Assembly (NCBI RefSeq): GCF_003815875.1
Contig: NZ_CP033924.1
Location: forward strand, 1,054,001-1,118,000
DNA: 64,000 bases
Reading direction: 5' to 3'
Origin: Chryseobacterium lactis
Lineage (GTDB): Bacteria > Bacteroidota > Bacteroidia > Flavobacteriales > Weeksellaceae
Position numbers and translations under genes: made by a program. Below, piece after piece: positions 15,317 to 23,144 of this stretch. The notes beneath the pieces were generated by a model. It was not told the origin of the DNA and ran no database searches. It saw only the letters and a program-made list of their open reading frames with translations. How positions within the stretch are numbered: the first letter of the stretch is position 1; each line of letters opens with the position of its first letter.

Positions 15317-17848
15317 ATGATGTTAAATAATAATTCTCAAAAACACTATTTTTTATTTTTTTTCCTGGCCTTTACCGGTTTTATGTCCGCACAGAACAAA
15401 GCTAGCGGTAGAATTGTTGATGCTAAAAACAATAAAGAACTCAGTAAAGTTGATATTTTTATCAACGATAATGCAAAGCCTTTTATCACTACAACATCAG
15501 GCAGTTTCAATATTCAGTCGGACAGCATAATCAATAAATTAAAATTTTCCAGAAAAAGCTATGCTCCGGAAACGTTAGAAATTACTCCGGAAAATGCTGA
15601 AAATATTTTTGTAAAGCTTTCACAGGCTAAAGTAAGCGACATTCAGGAAATTGTAATCACAAGCGGAAAATCAAAATACAAAAGCAAAAAAGAAAACCCC
15701 GCTTATGCTATCATGCAAAAAGTATGGGCGCACAAAAGAAATAACGGATTAGAGAAGTTTGATACGTATTCCTACAAAGAATATGAAAAAACTCAATTTG
15801 ATCTCAACAATCTCGACAGCGCATTCATGAAGAAAAAGATCTTCAATAAGCTGGATTTTATATTCAGCTATGCTGATTCTACGGCCAGTGGAAGATTAGG
15901 ACTTCCGATCTTCCTCAATGAAGCTGTATATGAAAATTACGGAAAAAACAGACCGGATAAGGATAGCAAAAGAACACTTGTTGCCCAAAAGACTTCGGGT
16001 TTTCAGGATAATCAGGTCATCACCGTTTCTGCCAAAAATCTTTATCGCGACATCAACATTTACGATAATACATTGAACTATTTCGATATCGGATTTCAGA
16101 GTCCGGTAGGGACAGATGGGTTCAGTACCTATGATTACAGTCTAATGGACACTATTTCCATTCGTGGAGAGAAAGCCTTCCAGATAAGATATCAGCCTAA
16201 AAGGAAGGATATCCTTGCATTTCAAGGGAACCTTTATATCGATACAGACACTTACGCGGTTTTAGGAGCTACTTTAAAGTCGACTCAGAAAATCAATGTC
16301 AATTTCGTCAACAGTGTTTACACTCAACTGGAATATGACAATCCGGATGAGACCACATTTCTTCCTAAAAAGCTCGTAACAGAATTTGAGATGAGCCCTT
16401 TTTCAAAAAAGAAAGGCTCTAAAAGTATTATAGCCAAAAGATCGGTGGACTATTCCGATTATGAATTCAACAAACCTCTTGATCCAAAAGTATTTAAACG
16501 AACTGAAGAGGAATACGAAGATAAGTTTACAGATAAAGACGACGCTTATTGGACAAAAGCCAGACCTGATACATTATCCAAAGCTGAACAGGGAGTTTAT
16601 AAAATGCTGGATCAGCTCCAACAGACTCCAAAATTCAACCGTATGGTAAAACTGGTTGAGACTCTTGGTTCACGCTACTACAACGCCTTTAAAGGGGTTG
16701 ATATCGGTCCTATCTTTTCCATATACGGAAGAAATGAAGTGGAAGGAGACAGAATCAGATTAGGAGCCAGATCCTATTTTGGATTAAATGACCCATGGAG
16801 AGTTCAGTTTTATACCGCTTACGGATTTAAAGATCATCAGGTAAAATATGGTGTGGAAGCACGATATATGTTTAACAGATTGAATCGTTTTATGATTGGT
16901 GGAGGAACCAGCAGGGATATTATTCAGCTCGGCGGACAGCTTACTTCAGGAGATGGAGTGGCTTCCAGATCTTTATCTTCCAGTACCTTTTTTGCTAGGG
17001 GAGAAAATACTTCTTTGAGCTCCGTAAACCAAACCAATTTCTTTGCAGCTATTGAGCCGTGGAAAAATTTTCAGATAAGGGTTGATGGAGTAATGCAGAG
17101 TATTAAATCCGCTATTCCTGAAAAGTTTAACCTGATGTATTATCAGGATGGTAATCTGAGACAAACAGTCAATGATTCTCATGTTACCATAAGTTTGATT
17201 GCAAAACCAGGTGCTAAATTTTCTCAAACAGGAATAGACCGATATCAGGCGAGAAATCTTGCCCCAACGATTGTATTGAGATACACCAGAGGTATAGAAG
17301 GTCTTTTCAATGCTGATTTCAATTATAACAAGCTGCAATTTATGTTGTACAAGCCGTTTTTGATTGGAAGCATGGGAAAAATGATTGTTAATTTTGAAGC
17401 AGGAAAAAACTTCAATACCGTTCCTTTAGCATTACAGAATATTATTCCGGCTAACCTTTCCTATGGGTTAGCTCCCAACACTTTCTCTCAGCTTAACTAC
17501 TATGAATTTGTTGCGGATGCTTATACCACTCTTCATCTGGAGCATCATTTTAATGGAAAAATACTTTCTTATATTCCTTTAATCAAAAAACTGAAGCTTA
17601 GAGAAGTAGCCTTTATCAGAGGAGCTTACGGTACTTTAAGTGATGCTTCTAAAGCAATTAATGTAGAAGGCTTCAAATACTCTGCACCAAGTGAACATAT
17701 CTATTATGAGTATGGCTTTGGTATTGAAAATATCGGAATCGGTAATCTTAGAATTTTCAGAGTAGACTTTAACTGGAGAGGTAATTATCTCGACAGACCG
17801 GATATCTCGAAATTTGGGATTAAAGCAGGATTTCAGCTAGGATTTTAA
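15317..17848 (+). CDS. DUF5686 family outer-membrane protein with carboxypeptidase-like domain
   Basis: The start is set at ATG 15317; the upstream TTG at 15305 is less likely. A signal peptide (FLFFFLAFTGFMSAQ) leads into a CarboxypepD_reg-like beta domain (about residues 28-110: ASGRIVDAKNNKELSKVDIFIND). A long DUF5686 region follows, with many amphipathic strands and a terminal aromatic residue (FQLGF), as in beta-barrel outer-membrane proteins. The 843-residue length matches this Bacteroidota family, which accompanies TonB-dependent systems and whose role is unknown. A strong terminator follows at 17870-17900. Confidence 0.85.
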   Translation: MMLNNNSQKHYFLFFFLAFTGFMSAQNKASGRIVDAKNNKELSKVDIFINDNAKPFITTTSGSFNIQSDSIINKLKFSRKSYAPETLEITPENAENIFVKLSQAKVSDIQEIVITSGKSKYKSKKENPAYAIMQKVWAHKRNNGLEKFDTYSYKEYEKTQFDLNNLDSAFMKKKIFNKLDFIFSYADSTASGRLGLPIFLNEAVYENYGKNRPDKDSKRTLVAQKTSGFQDNQVITVSAKNLYRDINIYDNTLNYFDIGFQSPVGTDGFSTYDYSLMDTISIRGEKAFQIRYQPKRKDILAFQGNLYIDTDTYAVLGATLKSTQKINVNFVNSVYTQLEYDNPDETTFLPKKLVTEFEMSPFSKKKGSKSIIAKRSVDYSDYEFNKPLDPKVFKRTEEEYEDKFTDKDDAYWTKARPDTLSKAEQGVYKMLDQLQQTPKFNRMVKLVETLGSRYYNAFKGVDIGPIFSIYGRNEVEGDRIRLGARSYFGLNDPWRVQFYTAYGFKDHQVKYGVEARYMFNRLNRFMIGGGTSRDIIQLGGQLTSGDGVASRSLSSSTFFARGENTSLSSVNQTNFFAAIEPWKNFQIRVDGVMQSIKSAIPEKFNLMYYQDGNLRQTVNDSHVTISLIAKPGAKFSQTGIDRYQARNLAPTIVLRYTRGIEGLFNADFNYNKLQFMLYKPFLIGSMGKMIVNFEAGKNFNTVPLALQNIIPANLSYGLAPNTFSQLNYYEFVADAYTTLHLEHHFNGKILSYIPLIKKLKLREVAFIRGAYGTLSDASKAINVEGFKYSAPSEHIYYEYGFGIENIGIGNLRIFRVDFNWRGNYLDRPDISKFGIKAGFQLGF

Positions 17849-17869
17849 AAGAATAGAACAATATAAAAC

Positions 17870-17905
17870 AGTTGGGCGGCTTCTTCGAAGCCGCCCAACT
17901 TTATT
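17870..17905. terminator. Bidirectional terminator
   Basis: A 14-bp stem, AGTTGGGCGGCTTC (17870-17883) with GAAGCCGCCCAACT (17887-17900), loop TTC, then a T-rich tract. It lies between the convergent DUF5686 gene and the peptide array. Confidence 0.85.
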
Positions 17906-17917
17906 TTAAAAGCCTCA

Positions 17918-18082
17918 TTAACATGCACAAGGCTCATCTACATCAAGCAAACAACGCATTTTCTGCTCGCGAGTTAATCCACACCATAGATCACACGATC
18001 TGATTGGTCTTGCCGGGCACAGTACATCACCACCATTAATTTGCCTCAAATTCTTCTTGGTTAGTTTTCTTAGATTTTTCAT
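17918..18082 (-). CDS. Cys-rich double-glycine-leader peptide A
   Basis: The 54-residue peptide is read from the ATG at 18082; the frame can be extended upstream to 18115, but the leader shared with its paralogs begins here. The leader MKNLRKLTKKNLRQINGG ends in a double glycine at residues 17-18, the processing site of bacteriocin-type precursors. The 36-residue core has six cysteines (core positions 4, 12, 16, 26, 34, 36), with CP near the start, LWC in the middle and PCAC at the end. It is the last of four tandem paralogs and the second gene of the B-A cassette, 17 nt behind gene B. No maturation enzyme or peptidase-type ABC exporter is nearby. The antimicrobial or signalling role is inferred from architecture. 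Confidence 0.75.
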   Translation of the reverse strand: MKNLRKLTKKNLRQINGGDVLCPARPIRSCDLWCGLTREQKMRCLLDVDEPCAC

Positions 18083-18099
18083 ATGCACTATTTTATACT

Positions 18100-18273
18100 T
18101 TAGATTGAAAAACAATCACAAGGCTCATCAATTAATTCAGTCGAACAATGCAATCTTTGCACCCCGGTCCAGGTACACCATTCCTTACAATAGTATGCCG
18201 GAGGAGGGCATATTCCTGCTGCTCCGGTGATGGTTTTCAGGCTCTTTTTGTTTAATTTTTTAAGATTTTTCAT
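18100..18273 (-). CDS. Cys-rich double-glycine-leader peptide B
   Basis: The 57-residue peptide begins MKNLKKLNKKSLKTITGAAG and has a six-cysteine core spaced C-x6-C-x3-C-x9-C-x8-C-x-C (CP near the start, EWCTW, EPCDC at the end, then FSI). The double-glycine site is altered to Gly-Ala here, which might change processing; in paralogs C and D the same place is GGA. It is the first gene of the second cassette. The conserved upstream box lies at 18297-18316, and gene A starts 17 nt after its stop. Confidence 0.75.
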   Translation of the reverse strand: MKNLKKLNKKSLKTITGAAGICPPPAYYCKEWCTWTGVQRLHCSTELIDEPCDCFSI

Positions 18274-18296
18274 GTTTATTTAGTTTTAATTTATGG

Positions 18297-18316
18297 CCTA
18301 TTAAATACTTTTTCGG
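18297..18316 (-). promoter_or_regulatory. Conserved upstream box of peptide genes, copy 1
   Basis: On the minus strand this reads CCGAAAAAGTATTTAATAGG, ending 23 nt before the start of gene B and followed by an A-rich leader. Similar boxes precede gene D (18702-18722) and gene E (45618-45637). It may be a promoter, a transcript 5' end or a regulator site. Confidence 0.5.
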
Positions 18317-18338
18317 CCTTGATTAGTGTCTGATATTT

Positions 18339-18497
18339 TTAGCAGGGCATACAGGCCTCATTCAATAGACAATGCGATTTTTGCCACGGAGTCCATCCAC
18401 ACCACTGATCACATGTATCTGACATAGAAGGACAGATTCCCGCTCCTCCGTTAATACTTTTGAGACTTTTCTTAGTTAATCTTTTTAAATTTTTCAT
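18339..18497 (-). CDS. Cys-rich double-glycine-leader peptide C
   Basis: The 52-residue peptide has the leader MKNLKRLTKKSLKSINGG (Gly17-Gly18) and a 34-residue core with cysteines at core positions 4, 11, 15, 25, 31 and 34 and the motif QWCGWTPWQKSHC. The last two cysteines are spaced C-x2-C (CMPC) rather than C-x-C. It lies 17 nt behind gene D, exactly the spacing between B and A, so D-C and B-A look like duplicated two-gene cassettes. Confidence 0.75.
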   Translation of the reverse strand: MKNLKRLTKKSLKSINGGAGICPSMSDTCDQWCGWTPWQKSHCLLNEACMPC

Positions 18498-18514
18498 ATT
18501 AATTCATTATAAGA

Positions 18515-18679
18515 TTAGCAAGCACATGGGTCTTCATAAGTATTAGTAAGGCAATGTGTTTTTTGCCATGGGGACCATCTACACCATACCATGCAAGAGC
18601 TGGTTATTGGTGGACAGTTCTCTGCTCCTCCATTAATTGTTTTCAGACTCTTTTTGGTCAGTTTTTTCAAATTTTTCAT
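18515..18679 (-). CDS. Cys-rich double-glycine-leader peptide D
   Basis: The 54-residue peptide is the first of the array in transcription order. The leader is MKNLKKLTKKSLKTINGG (Gly17-Gly18). The core has cysteines spaced C-x6-C-x3-C-x9-C-x8-C-x-C and the motif VWCRWSPWQKTHC, ending EDPCAC. The conserved upstream box (18702-18722) lies 22 nt before its start. The WC-x-W-x2-W-Q-K-x-H-C motif is almost the same in C and weaker in A and B. Neither leader nor core contains a recognised RiPP enzyme site beyond the double glycine. Confidence 0.75.
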   Translation of the reverse strand: MKNLKKLTKKSLKTINGGAENCPPITSSCMVWCRWSPWQKTHCLTNTYEDPCAC

Positions 18680-18701
18680 AGGTATTAGTTTTAATTTGTT
18701 G

Positions 18702-18722
18702 CCTACTCTATATGCTTTTCGG
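18702..18722 (-). promoter_or_regulatory. Conserved upstream box of peptide genes, copy 2
   Basis: The minus strand reads CCGAAAAG, three bases, then ATAGAGTAGG, ending 22 nt before the start of gene D. It is almost identical to the box before gene E 27 kb away (45618-45637) and related to the one before gene B. Confidence 0.55.
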
Positions 18723-18817
18723 CTTCCGCAACTGATTTATTATTTGGTATTTCACAAATATATAAATATTTCACACTTAATAGAATATCTATGGATATTT
18801 TTCACTTTTCACACAAC

Positions 18818-18846
18818 AAAAAAGCCTCAACAAATGTTGAGGCTTT
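18818..18846 (-). terminator. Terminator of rplU-rpmA
   Basis: AAAGCCTCAAC (18821-18831) pairs with GTTGAGGCTTT (18836-18846). On the minus strand it is followed by a T run, which suits the end of the rplU-rpmA transcript. Confidence 0.85.
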
Positions 18847-18868
18847 AATTTTTATAAAACGCTTATAA

Positions 18869-19126
18869 TTATGCGTTTGGCTCTACAGATACAAAAGATC
18901 TGTTATTTGCTTTCTTTCTGAAAACTACTTTACCATCTACTAATGCAAACAAAGTGTGATCTTTACCGATTCCCACGTTATCACCTGGGTGGTGCTGAGT
19001 ACCTCTTTGTCTAACAATAATATTTCCGGCAATAGCTGCTTGTCCTCCGAAAATCTTCACACCTAATCTTTTAGAGTGAGACTCTCTACCGTTCTTGGAA
19101 CTACCGACTCCTTTCTTGTGTGCCAT
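18869..19126 (-). CDS. rpmA: 50S ribosomal protein L27
   Basis: The 85-residue protein begins [20 protein letters not shown] and contains [22 protein letters not shown], the conserved L27 N-terminal half whose tail reaches the peptidyl-transferase centre. It lies 12 nt after rplU on the same strand, the universal rplU-rpmA order, and a terminator follows at 18818-18846. The length is normal. It has no cleavable Firmicutes-type N-terminal extension. Confidence 0.98.
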   Translation of the reverse strand: MAHKKGVGSSKNGRESHSKRLGVKIFGGQAAIAGNIIVRQRGTQHHPGDNVGIGKDHTLFALVDGKVVFRKKANNRSFVSVEPNA

Positions 19127-19138
19127 TTTATTATTGGA

Positions 19139-19717
19139 TTATTTATTAAGTGCTTTAAATTGATCGATATTCTTAATGATAGCAGCATCTACTTCTTCAT
19201 GAGTAAGAATATTCTTTTCTAATTCAACTTTAACTGCTTTACCTAAAACAATTAAAGTTTCTCTGTTCTCTTTAGACTGAGACAAGTTGTTTTTCTTCAA
19301 GTGATAGTTCAACTCGTGATCTTCACTAAAGTTAACAGTTGCGTTATCTGAAAGAACTTCACCTTTCACAGTTTCTTTTTTAGCAGCAGCTTTTTTAGCT
19401 CCACCTTCAAAACCAGTAATACCAGTGATTACGATTTGAGTTAAAGATTGTCTGTGACCGTTTTTCACTTGGTAACCTTTTCTTCTTTTCTTTTTGAAAA
19501 CGATTACTTTATCAGCTTTTACGTGGTCAAGGATCTCTGCTTCTACAGTGATTCCGCCTACAGCTGGGGCGCCTACAGTGATTGCTCCGTTTACAGTTAG
19601 AAGAACTTTATCGAAAGAAACTTTTCCTCCTTTATCTCCTTTTAAACGGTTTACAAACAACTTCTGGTCTTGCTCAACTTTGTATTGAAGCCCTGCTATT
19701 TCTACAATTGCAAACAT
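19139..19717 (-). CDS. rplU: 50S ribosomal protein L21 with C-terminal extension
   Basis: The first 100 residues are a normal L21: MFAIVEIAGLQYKVEQDQKLFVNRL, then KKRRKGYQVKNGHRQSLTQIVI near residues 75-97. The protein continues to 192 residues, about 90 more than the bacterial norm. The extension is a Lys/Ala-rich linker followed by a helical segment (LIVLGKAVKVELEKNILTHEEVDAAIIKNIDQF). I expect this long form in Flavobacteriia, but its role is not known. A TATATTTG promoter box lies just upstream, and rpmA follows in the same operon. Confidence 0.95.
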   Translation of the reverse strand: MFAIVEIAGLQYKVEQDQKLFVNRLKGDKGGKVSFDKVLLTVNGAITVGAPAVGGITVEAEILDHVKADKVIVFKKKRRKGYQVKNGHRQSLTQIVITGITGFEGGAKKAAAKKETVKGEVLSDNATVNFSEDHELNYHLKKNNLSQSKENRETLIVLGKAVKVELEKNILTHEEVDAAIIKNIDQFKALNK

Positions 19718-19748
19718 TGTTTATAAAATTTTTAGTTATTTCGAGGTG

Positions 19749-19756
19749 CAAATATA
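19749..19756 (-). promoter_or_regulatory. -7 box of the rplU promoter
   Basis: TATATTTG on the minus strand fits TAnnTTTG, 32 nt before the rplU start. A possible TTG lies 23 nt further upstream. The flanking TATATTTGCACC is shared with the tRNA-Asn promoter. Confidence 0.6.
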
Positions 19757-19903
19757 TGAATTATTTTATAAATAGCTTACAATCAAAGCAATGTTTTTTT
19801 AGAATATTTTCTATTCACTATGCTTTGAATAATTTTTTGCAATAATGTATTCACACTTAAGAGATAATTTATTACCTTCGTTTGACCAAATTGAATTTAC
19901 GAC

Positions 19904-20791
19904 ATGAAAAAAAACTTTAATCTCTGCTTTTTAGCAGGCGCCATCACTGTTTCTACACTTACAGCATGTAGTGATGACCAAATGAACGAATCCGTTCAGC
20001 CTCAACAAGAAAGCCTTAGTGCAAAAATTGATCAACCGGGAGACCTTGAAAAAGTCTGTTATTATGTAGATAACAACTGGAGTTCCTCTTCTGTTTTGAT
20101 GACAGGGCTTCAAAATTCTGCCGATACCAATTTTATGAATGCTCAAATGACTAAAATTGCAAGTATGTGGGGAAGAAGCAATCCTACTTTACGATTTGTA
20201 AATGATCCTTCCAGTCCTAACTCAACGTATAATGCAATTTCCTACTCCACTGGAAAGATTTATTACGGGTATGCCATCTATTATGATGCAAAAGCAAAAG
20301 GAGGAGATATTGTAAACGCCATGATTCTTGCTCATGAATATGGACACCAGTTGCAATACATCTTCGGCCTTCCATCCGTAAATGAGAATACAGCAAGACC
20401 AAACGAATTGGAAGCCGACGGTTTCGCAGGGTATTATTTAAGAAGACCTAATGGTTACAATAAAACTGATTTCTCTGAAATTGCTGCAGCGTATGAATTT
20501 GCACAAAGTATCGGAGATTATCAAACTACAAGTCCAGGGCACCACGGAACACCTGCACAAAGAAGATCAGCTGTTCGTTTAGGCTTCCTGCTTGGACAGT
20601 ACGATCTTAATGCCTCTAATTTTGATTATAATTTCTTCTATTATTATCAGGGGGTATTAAATGGGACTTATAAAATGGCTCAGAATAAAGTTAACCCGGA
20701 AATTGATGCTTACATGAGCAAATATATTGATGAGTTAAGAAAAATTCAATCCGGAGAAATCTCTGCAGAAGAATTTAAAAATCTTAAATAA
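19904..20791 (+). CDS. Zinc metallopeptidase lipoprotein, copy 1
   Basis: A lipoprotein signal peptide ends at LTAC (Cys22). The mature domain has HEYGHQLQ (His144, Glu145, His148), the HExxH zinc motif, and a downstream ELEADGFAGYYLRRP segment (Glu168/170, Asp172) that can give the third ligand. This arrangement resembles the YpfJ-type neutral zinc metallopeptidases. A later GHHGTPAQRRSAVRLGF segment is shared with copy 2. Probably anchored in the outer or inner membrane facing the periplasm or surface. It is one of a tandem pair; both end in the same ELRKIQSGEISAEEFKNLK-like tail. The substrate is unknown. Confidence 0.85.
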   Translation: MKKNFNLCFLAGAITVSTLTACSDDQMNESVQPQQESLSAKIDQPGDLEKVCYYVDNNWSSSSVLMTGLQNSADTNFMNAQMTKIASMWGRSNPTLRFVNDPSSPNSTYNAISYSTGKIYYGYAIYYDAKAKGGDIVNAMILAHEYGHQLQYIFGLPSVNENTARPNELEADGFAGYYLRRPNGYNKTDFSEIAAAYEFAQSIGDYQTTSPGHHGTPAQRRSAVRLGFLLGQYDLNASNFDYNFFYYYQGVLNGTYKMAQNKVNPEIDAYMSKYIDELRKIQSGEISAEEFKNLK

Positions 20792-20825
20792 AGAATACAC
20801 ATTCATTTTTAGCATATTTAAGAAA

Positions 20826-20852
20826 GGGGCGGACTTTGGTCTTGCCTCTTTT
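20826..20852 (+). terminator. Terminator-like 3' region of peptidase copy 1
   Basis: AAGGGGCGGAC pairs imperfectly with GTCTTGCCTCTTT, followed by T residues. Nearly the same sequence follows copy 2. Confidence 0.5.
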
Positions 20853-20978
20853 TTATTGAATTATATTGACATTAACAACTGACTGCTAATCATTTACTAT
20901 GCAATAAATAGTTTTTGTTTATAAAAAATTCAACAGTGTGTGATTTTTTTATAAATTCGATGTACTAAAAAAAACAAT

Positions 20979-21869
20979 ATGAAAAAAATCTTAAATCCCT
21001 GCTTTCTAGCAGGCATTATCGCTGTATTCTCATTAACAGCATGTAGAGATGACAAAATGGAAGAAACAACTCCTGATCAAGTCCAGACAGCCAACGCAAA
21101 ACCAGAACAACCGAACCCATCCGAAAAAAGCTGTTCATATGTAGATTCTAATTGGTCATGGTCAGCAGTTTTAATAAATACTCTTCCAACCACAACTGAC
21201 ACTAACTTTATGAATTCCCAAATGGTAAATATTGCCAAAATGTGGGGAAAAAGTACACCGACATTACTCTTTGTAAATGATCCGGTAAGCCCCGGCTCGA
21301 CTTATAATGCGGCATCATATAAAACCGGATATAGAATATATTATGGGTACGCCATCTATAATGACGCAAAAGCAAAAGGTGGAGATATTGTAAACGCCAT
21401 GATTCTTGCTCATGAATATGGGCATCAACTACAATATGCTTACAACCTACCTACAGTGAAGGAAAACACCGGAAGATCTATTGACTTGGAAGCAGACGGT
21501 TTCGCTGGATATTATTTAAGAAGACCTAATGGTTACAACAAAACAGATTTCTCTCAGATTGCTGCTGCGTATGAATTTGCGCAAAGCATCGGAGATTATC
21601 AAACTACAAATCCAGGGCACCATGGAACACCTGCCCAAAGAAGATCAGCTGTTCGTTTAGGATTCCTTATAGGACAATACGATGTAACAGCGAAGGATTT
21701 TGACACTACCTTCTTTGCCTATTACAATGGTGTTTTGGATGGCTCACTTAAAATGGTTGACAATACAATAAGACCGGAAATTAAGGCTTATTTAGATCAA
21801 TACGTTGACGAATTGAAAAAAATTCAATCCGGAGAAATCTCTGCTGAAGAATTTAAAAATCTTAAATAA
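20979..21869 (+). CDS. Zinc metallopeptidase lipoprotein, copy 2
   Basis: A paralog of the preceding gene, colinear along its whole length. It has a lipobox LTAC (Cys22), the HEYGHQLQ zinc motif (His145, Glu146, His149), DLEADGFAGYYLRRPNGYNK and the same C-terminal tail. The most divergent stretch is the N-terminal linker after the lipid anchor (residues 23-50). The gene has its own leader (187-nt gap), and the duplicated unit includes the 3' UTR and terminator, which points to a recent tandem duplication. Substrate specificity may differ, but the catalytic motif is intact in both copies. Confidence 0.85.
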   Translation: MKKILNPCFLAGIIAVFSLTACRDDKMEETTPDQVQTANAKPEQPNPSEKSCSYVDSNWSWSAVLINTLPTTTDTNFMNSQMVNIAKMWGKSTPTLLFVNDPVSPGSTYNAASYKTGYRIYYGYAIYNDAKAKGGDIVNAMILAHEYGHQLQYAYNLPTVKENTGRSIDLEADGFAGYYLRRPNGYNKTDFSQIAAAYEFAQSIGDYQTTNPGHHGTPAQRRSAVRLGFLIGQYDVTAKDFDTTFFAYYNGVLDGSLKMVDNTIRPEIKAYLDQYVDELKKIQSGEISAEEFKNLK

Positions 21870-21900
21870 AAATACACATTCATTTTTAGCATATTCAAGA

Positions 21901-21931
21901 AAGGGGCGGACTTTGGTCTTGCCCTTTTTTG
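21901..21931 (+). terminator. Terminator-like 3' region of peptidase copy 2
   Basis: AAGGGGCGGAC pairs imperfectly with GTCTTGCCCTTTT, then T residues. It duplicates the 3' region of copy 1 at 20798-20852. Confidence 0.5.
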
Positions 21932-21981
21932 TTTTGAAAAATAGCGGAAGTTTATTTACTTTTGAACCATATCCCAGCATC

Positions 21982-23070
21982 ATGAACAGAGACCTTTATA
22001 TTGATTTCGCCAAAGGACTGCCAACACTCTCTATCATCTTCATTCACACCGCCTTCTGGTCAGGGCAGTTTTATATCCCTGCAGAGGTGCGAGTATTTTC
22101 ATTGGTCTTTGATGTTGCTCTTTTTTATGCTTTAAGTGGTATTACTTCAGGATCTAACATTGAAAAAACTTTTTACAGGTTATTAAAATTGCAGATCACT
22201 TACATGATTTTCGTGACCTTTTTATTCTTTTTAGATTATTTCTTCAAGATATTTGGGCTCACTTTCTTTTCTATGGAATGGCTTCAGAACTTTTATTCAA
22301 CTTTTGGGTCAAAATATTCAACCACCAGTATTTCAACGGTTCCTCAATGGCAGAATCTTGGTAATTGGTACCTGCATCAATATACCAATGCAGATACTTT
22401 TCCGGTGGTCATGGGAAGTTTTTGGTATCTGAAGGTTTACTTTATTCTTACTTTGTTCGGAGTACTGATTTTAAAATTTTTCCCAAAACATATCAATTGG
22501 TTTATCGGGCTTTGTATTGGCCTGACTTTACTTTTTAATATTTTCCCGGAATATTATCCTGCAGGCCAGGTGGGTTATGTAGCATTTTACCTCGCCATAT
22601 TTCTGGTAGGAAACAAAATGCGGGGTAAGAAAATACCCCACTCCATCATTCCTGTTTTGTATGCAGCAGTTGCTGGCGCTTTAATCTGGATGTTCTGGTA
22701 TTATGGCAATGATATTTTCTATAAAATCAATAAAAATAAATTTCCTCCAAAAATCCCCTATATTATCTGGGCTCAGTTTTCTCTGGTTACGTTATTTGTC
22801 CTTTACAATAGGTTAAAAATCACTAAAGAAAATTTTGTCACCTACATTGGAAAGAATGCTATTTTCTTTTATTTTGCACAGGGAATCAGTTCCTCGCTGG
22901 TTTATTTTTTAGTGGTTCCACTAAAAGAAAACATGAGCTGGTGGGCTTTAATGATCATCATTTATATCATTAATATTATGCTGGCTTTCGTTATTTCTAC
23001 AGGGCTGAAAAAGGTTGACACTTTAGGATGGAGGATTTTGGAATTCCTAAGAAGAAAGACCGCATCTTAA
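21982..23070 (+). CDS. Acyltransferase family 3 membrane protein
   Basis: Reading from the ATG at 21982 gives MNRDLYIDFAKGLPTLSIIFIHTAFWSG, the N-terminal signature of Acyl_transf_3 proteins (DxxKGxxxxxxIxxH, with the conserved His in FIHTAF). The 362-residue protein has about ten hydrophobic helices, including LALFYALSGI-, VYFILTLFGVLILKFFP- and FFYFAQGISSSLVYFLV-type segments. The family moves acyl groups onto sugars or peptidoglycan at the inner membrane. The acceptor cannot be told, since no polysaccharide cluster adjoins it. The frame upstream of the ATG passes through the preceding terminator and was excluded. Confidence 0.85.
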   Translation: MNRDLYIDFAKGLPTLSIIFIHTAFWSGQFYIPAEVRVFSLVFDVALFYALSGITSGSNIEKTFYRLLKLQITYMIFVTFLFFLDYFFKIFGLTFFSMEWLQNFYSTFGSKYSTTSISTVPQWQNLGNWYLHQYTNADTFPVVMGSFWYLKVYFILTLFGVLILKFFPKHINWFIGLCIGLTLLFNIFPEYYPAGQVGYVAFYLAIFLVGNKMRGKKIPHSIIPVLYAAVAGALIWMFWYYGNDIFYKINKNKFPPKIPYIIWAQFSLVTLFVLYNRLKITKENFVTYIGKNAIFFYFAQGISSSLVYFLVVPLKENMSWWALMIIIYIINIMLAFVISTGLKKVDTLGWRILEFLRRKTAS

Positions 23071-23144
23071 TACTTTAGCGATCAAATTGAAATAAAGTCA
23101 CATTTCTTTCCCCAATTTGTTTAAATTTACAAAAATTTTACAAC

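Noticed and set aside
18591..18848. Plus-strand ORF across the peptide D region
   Set aside because: It runs antisense to peptide D, the conserved upstream box and the rpmA terminator, and its composition is that of a shadow frame.
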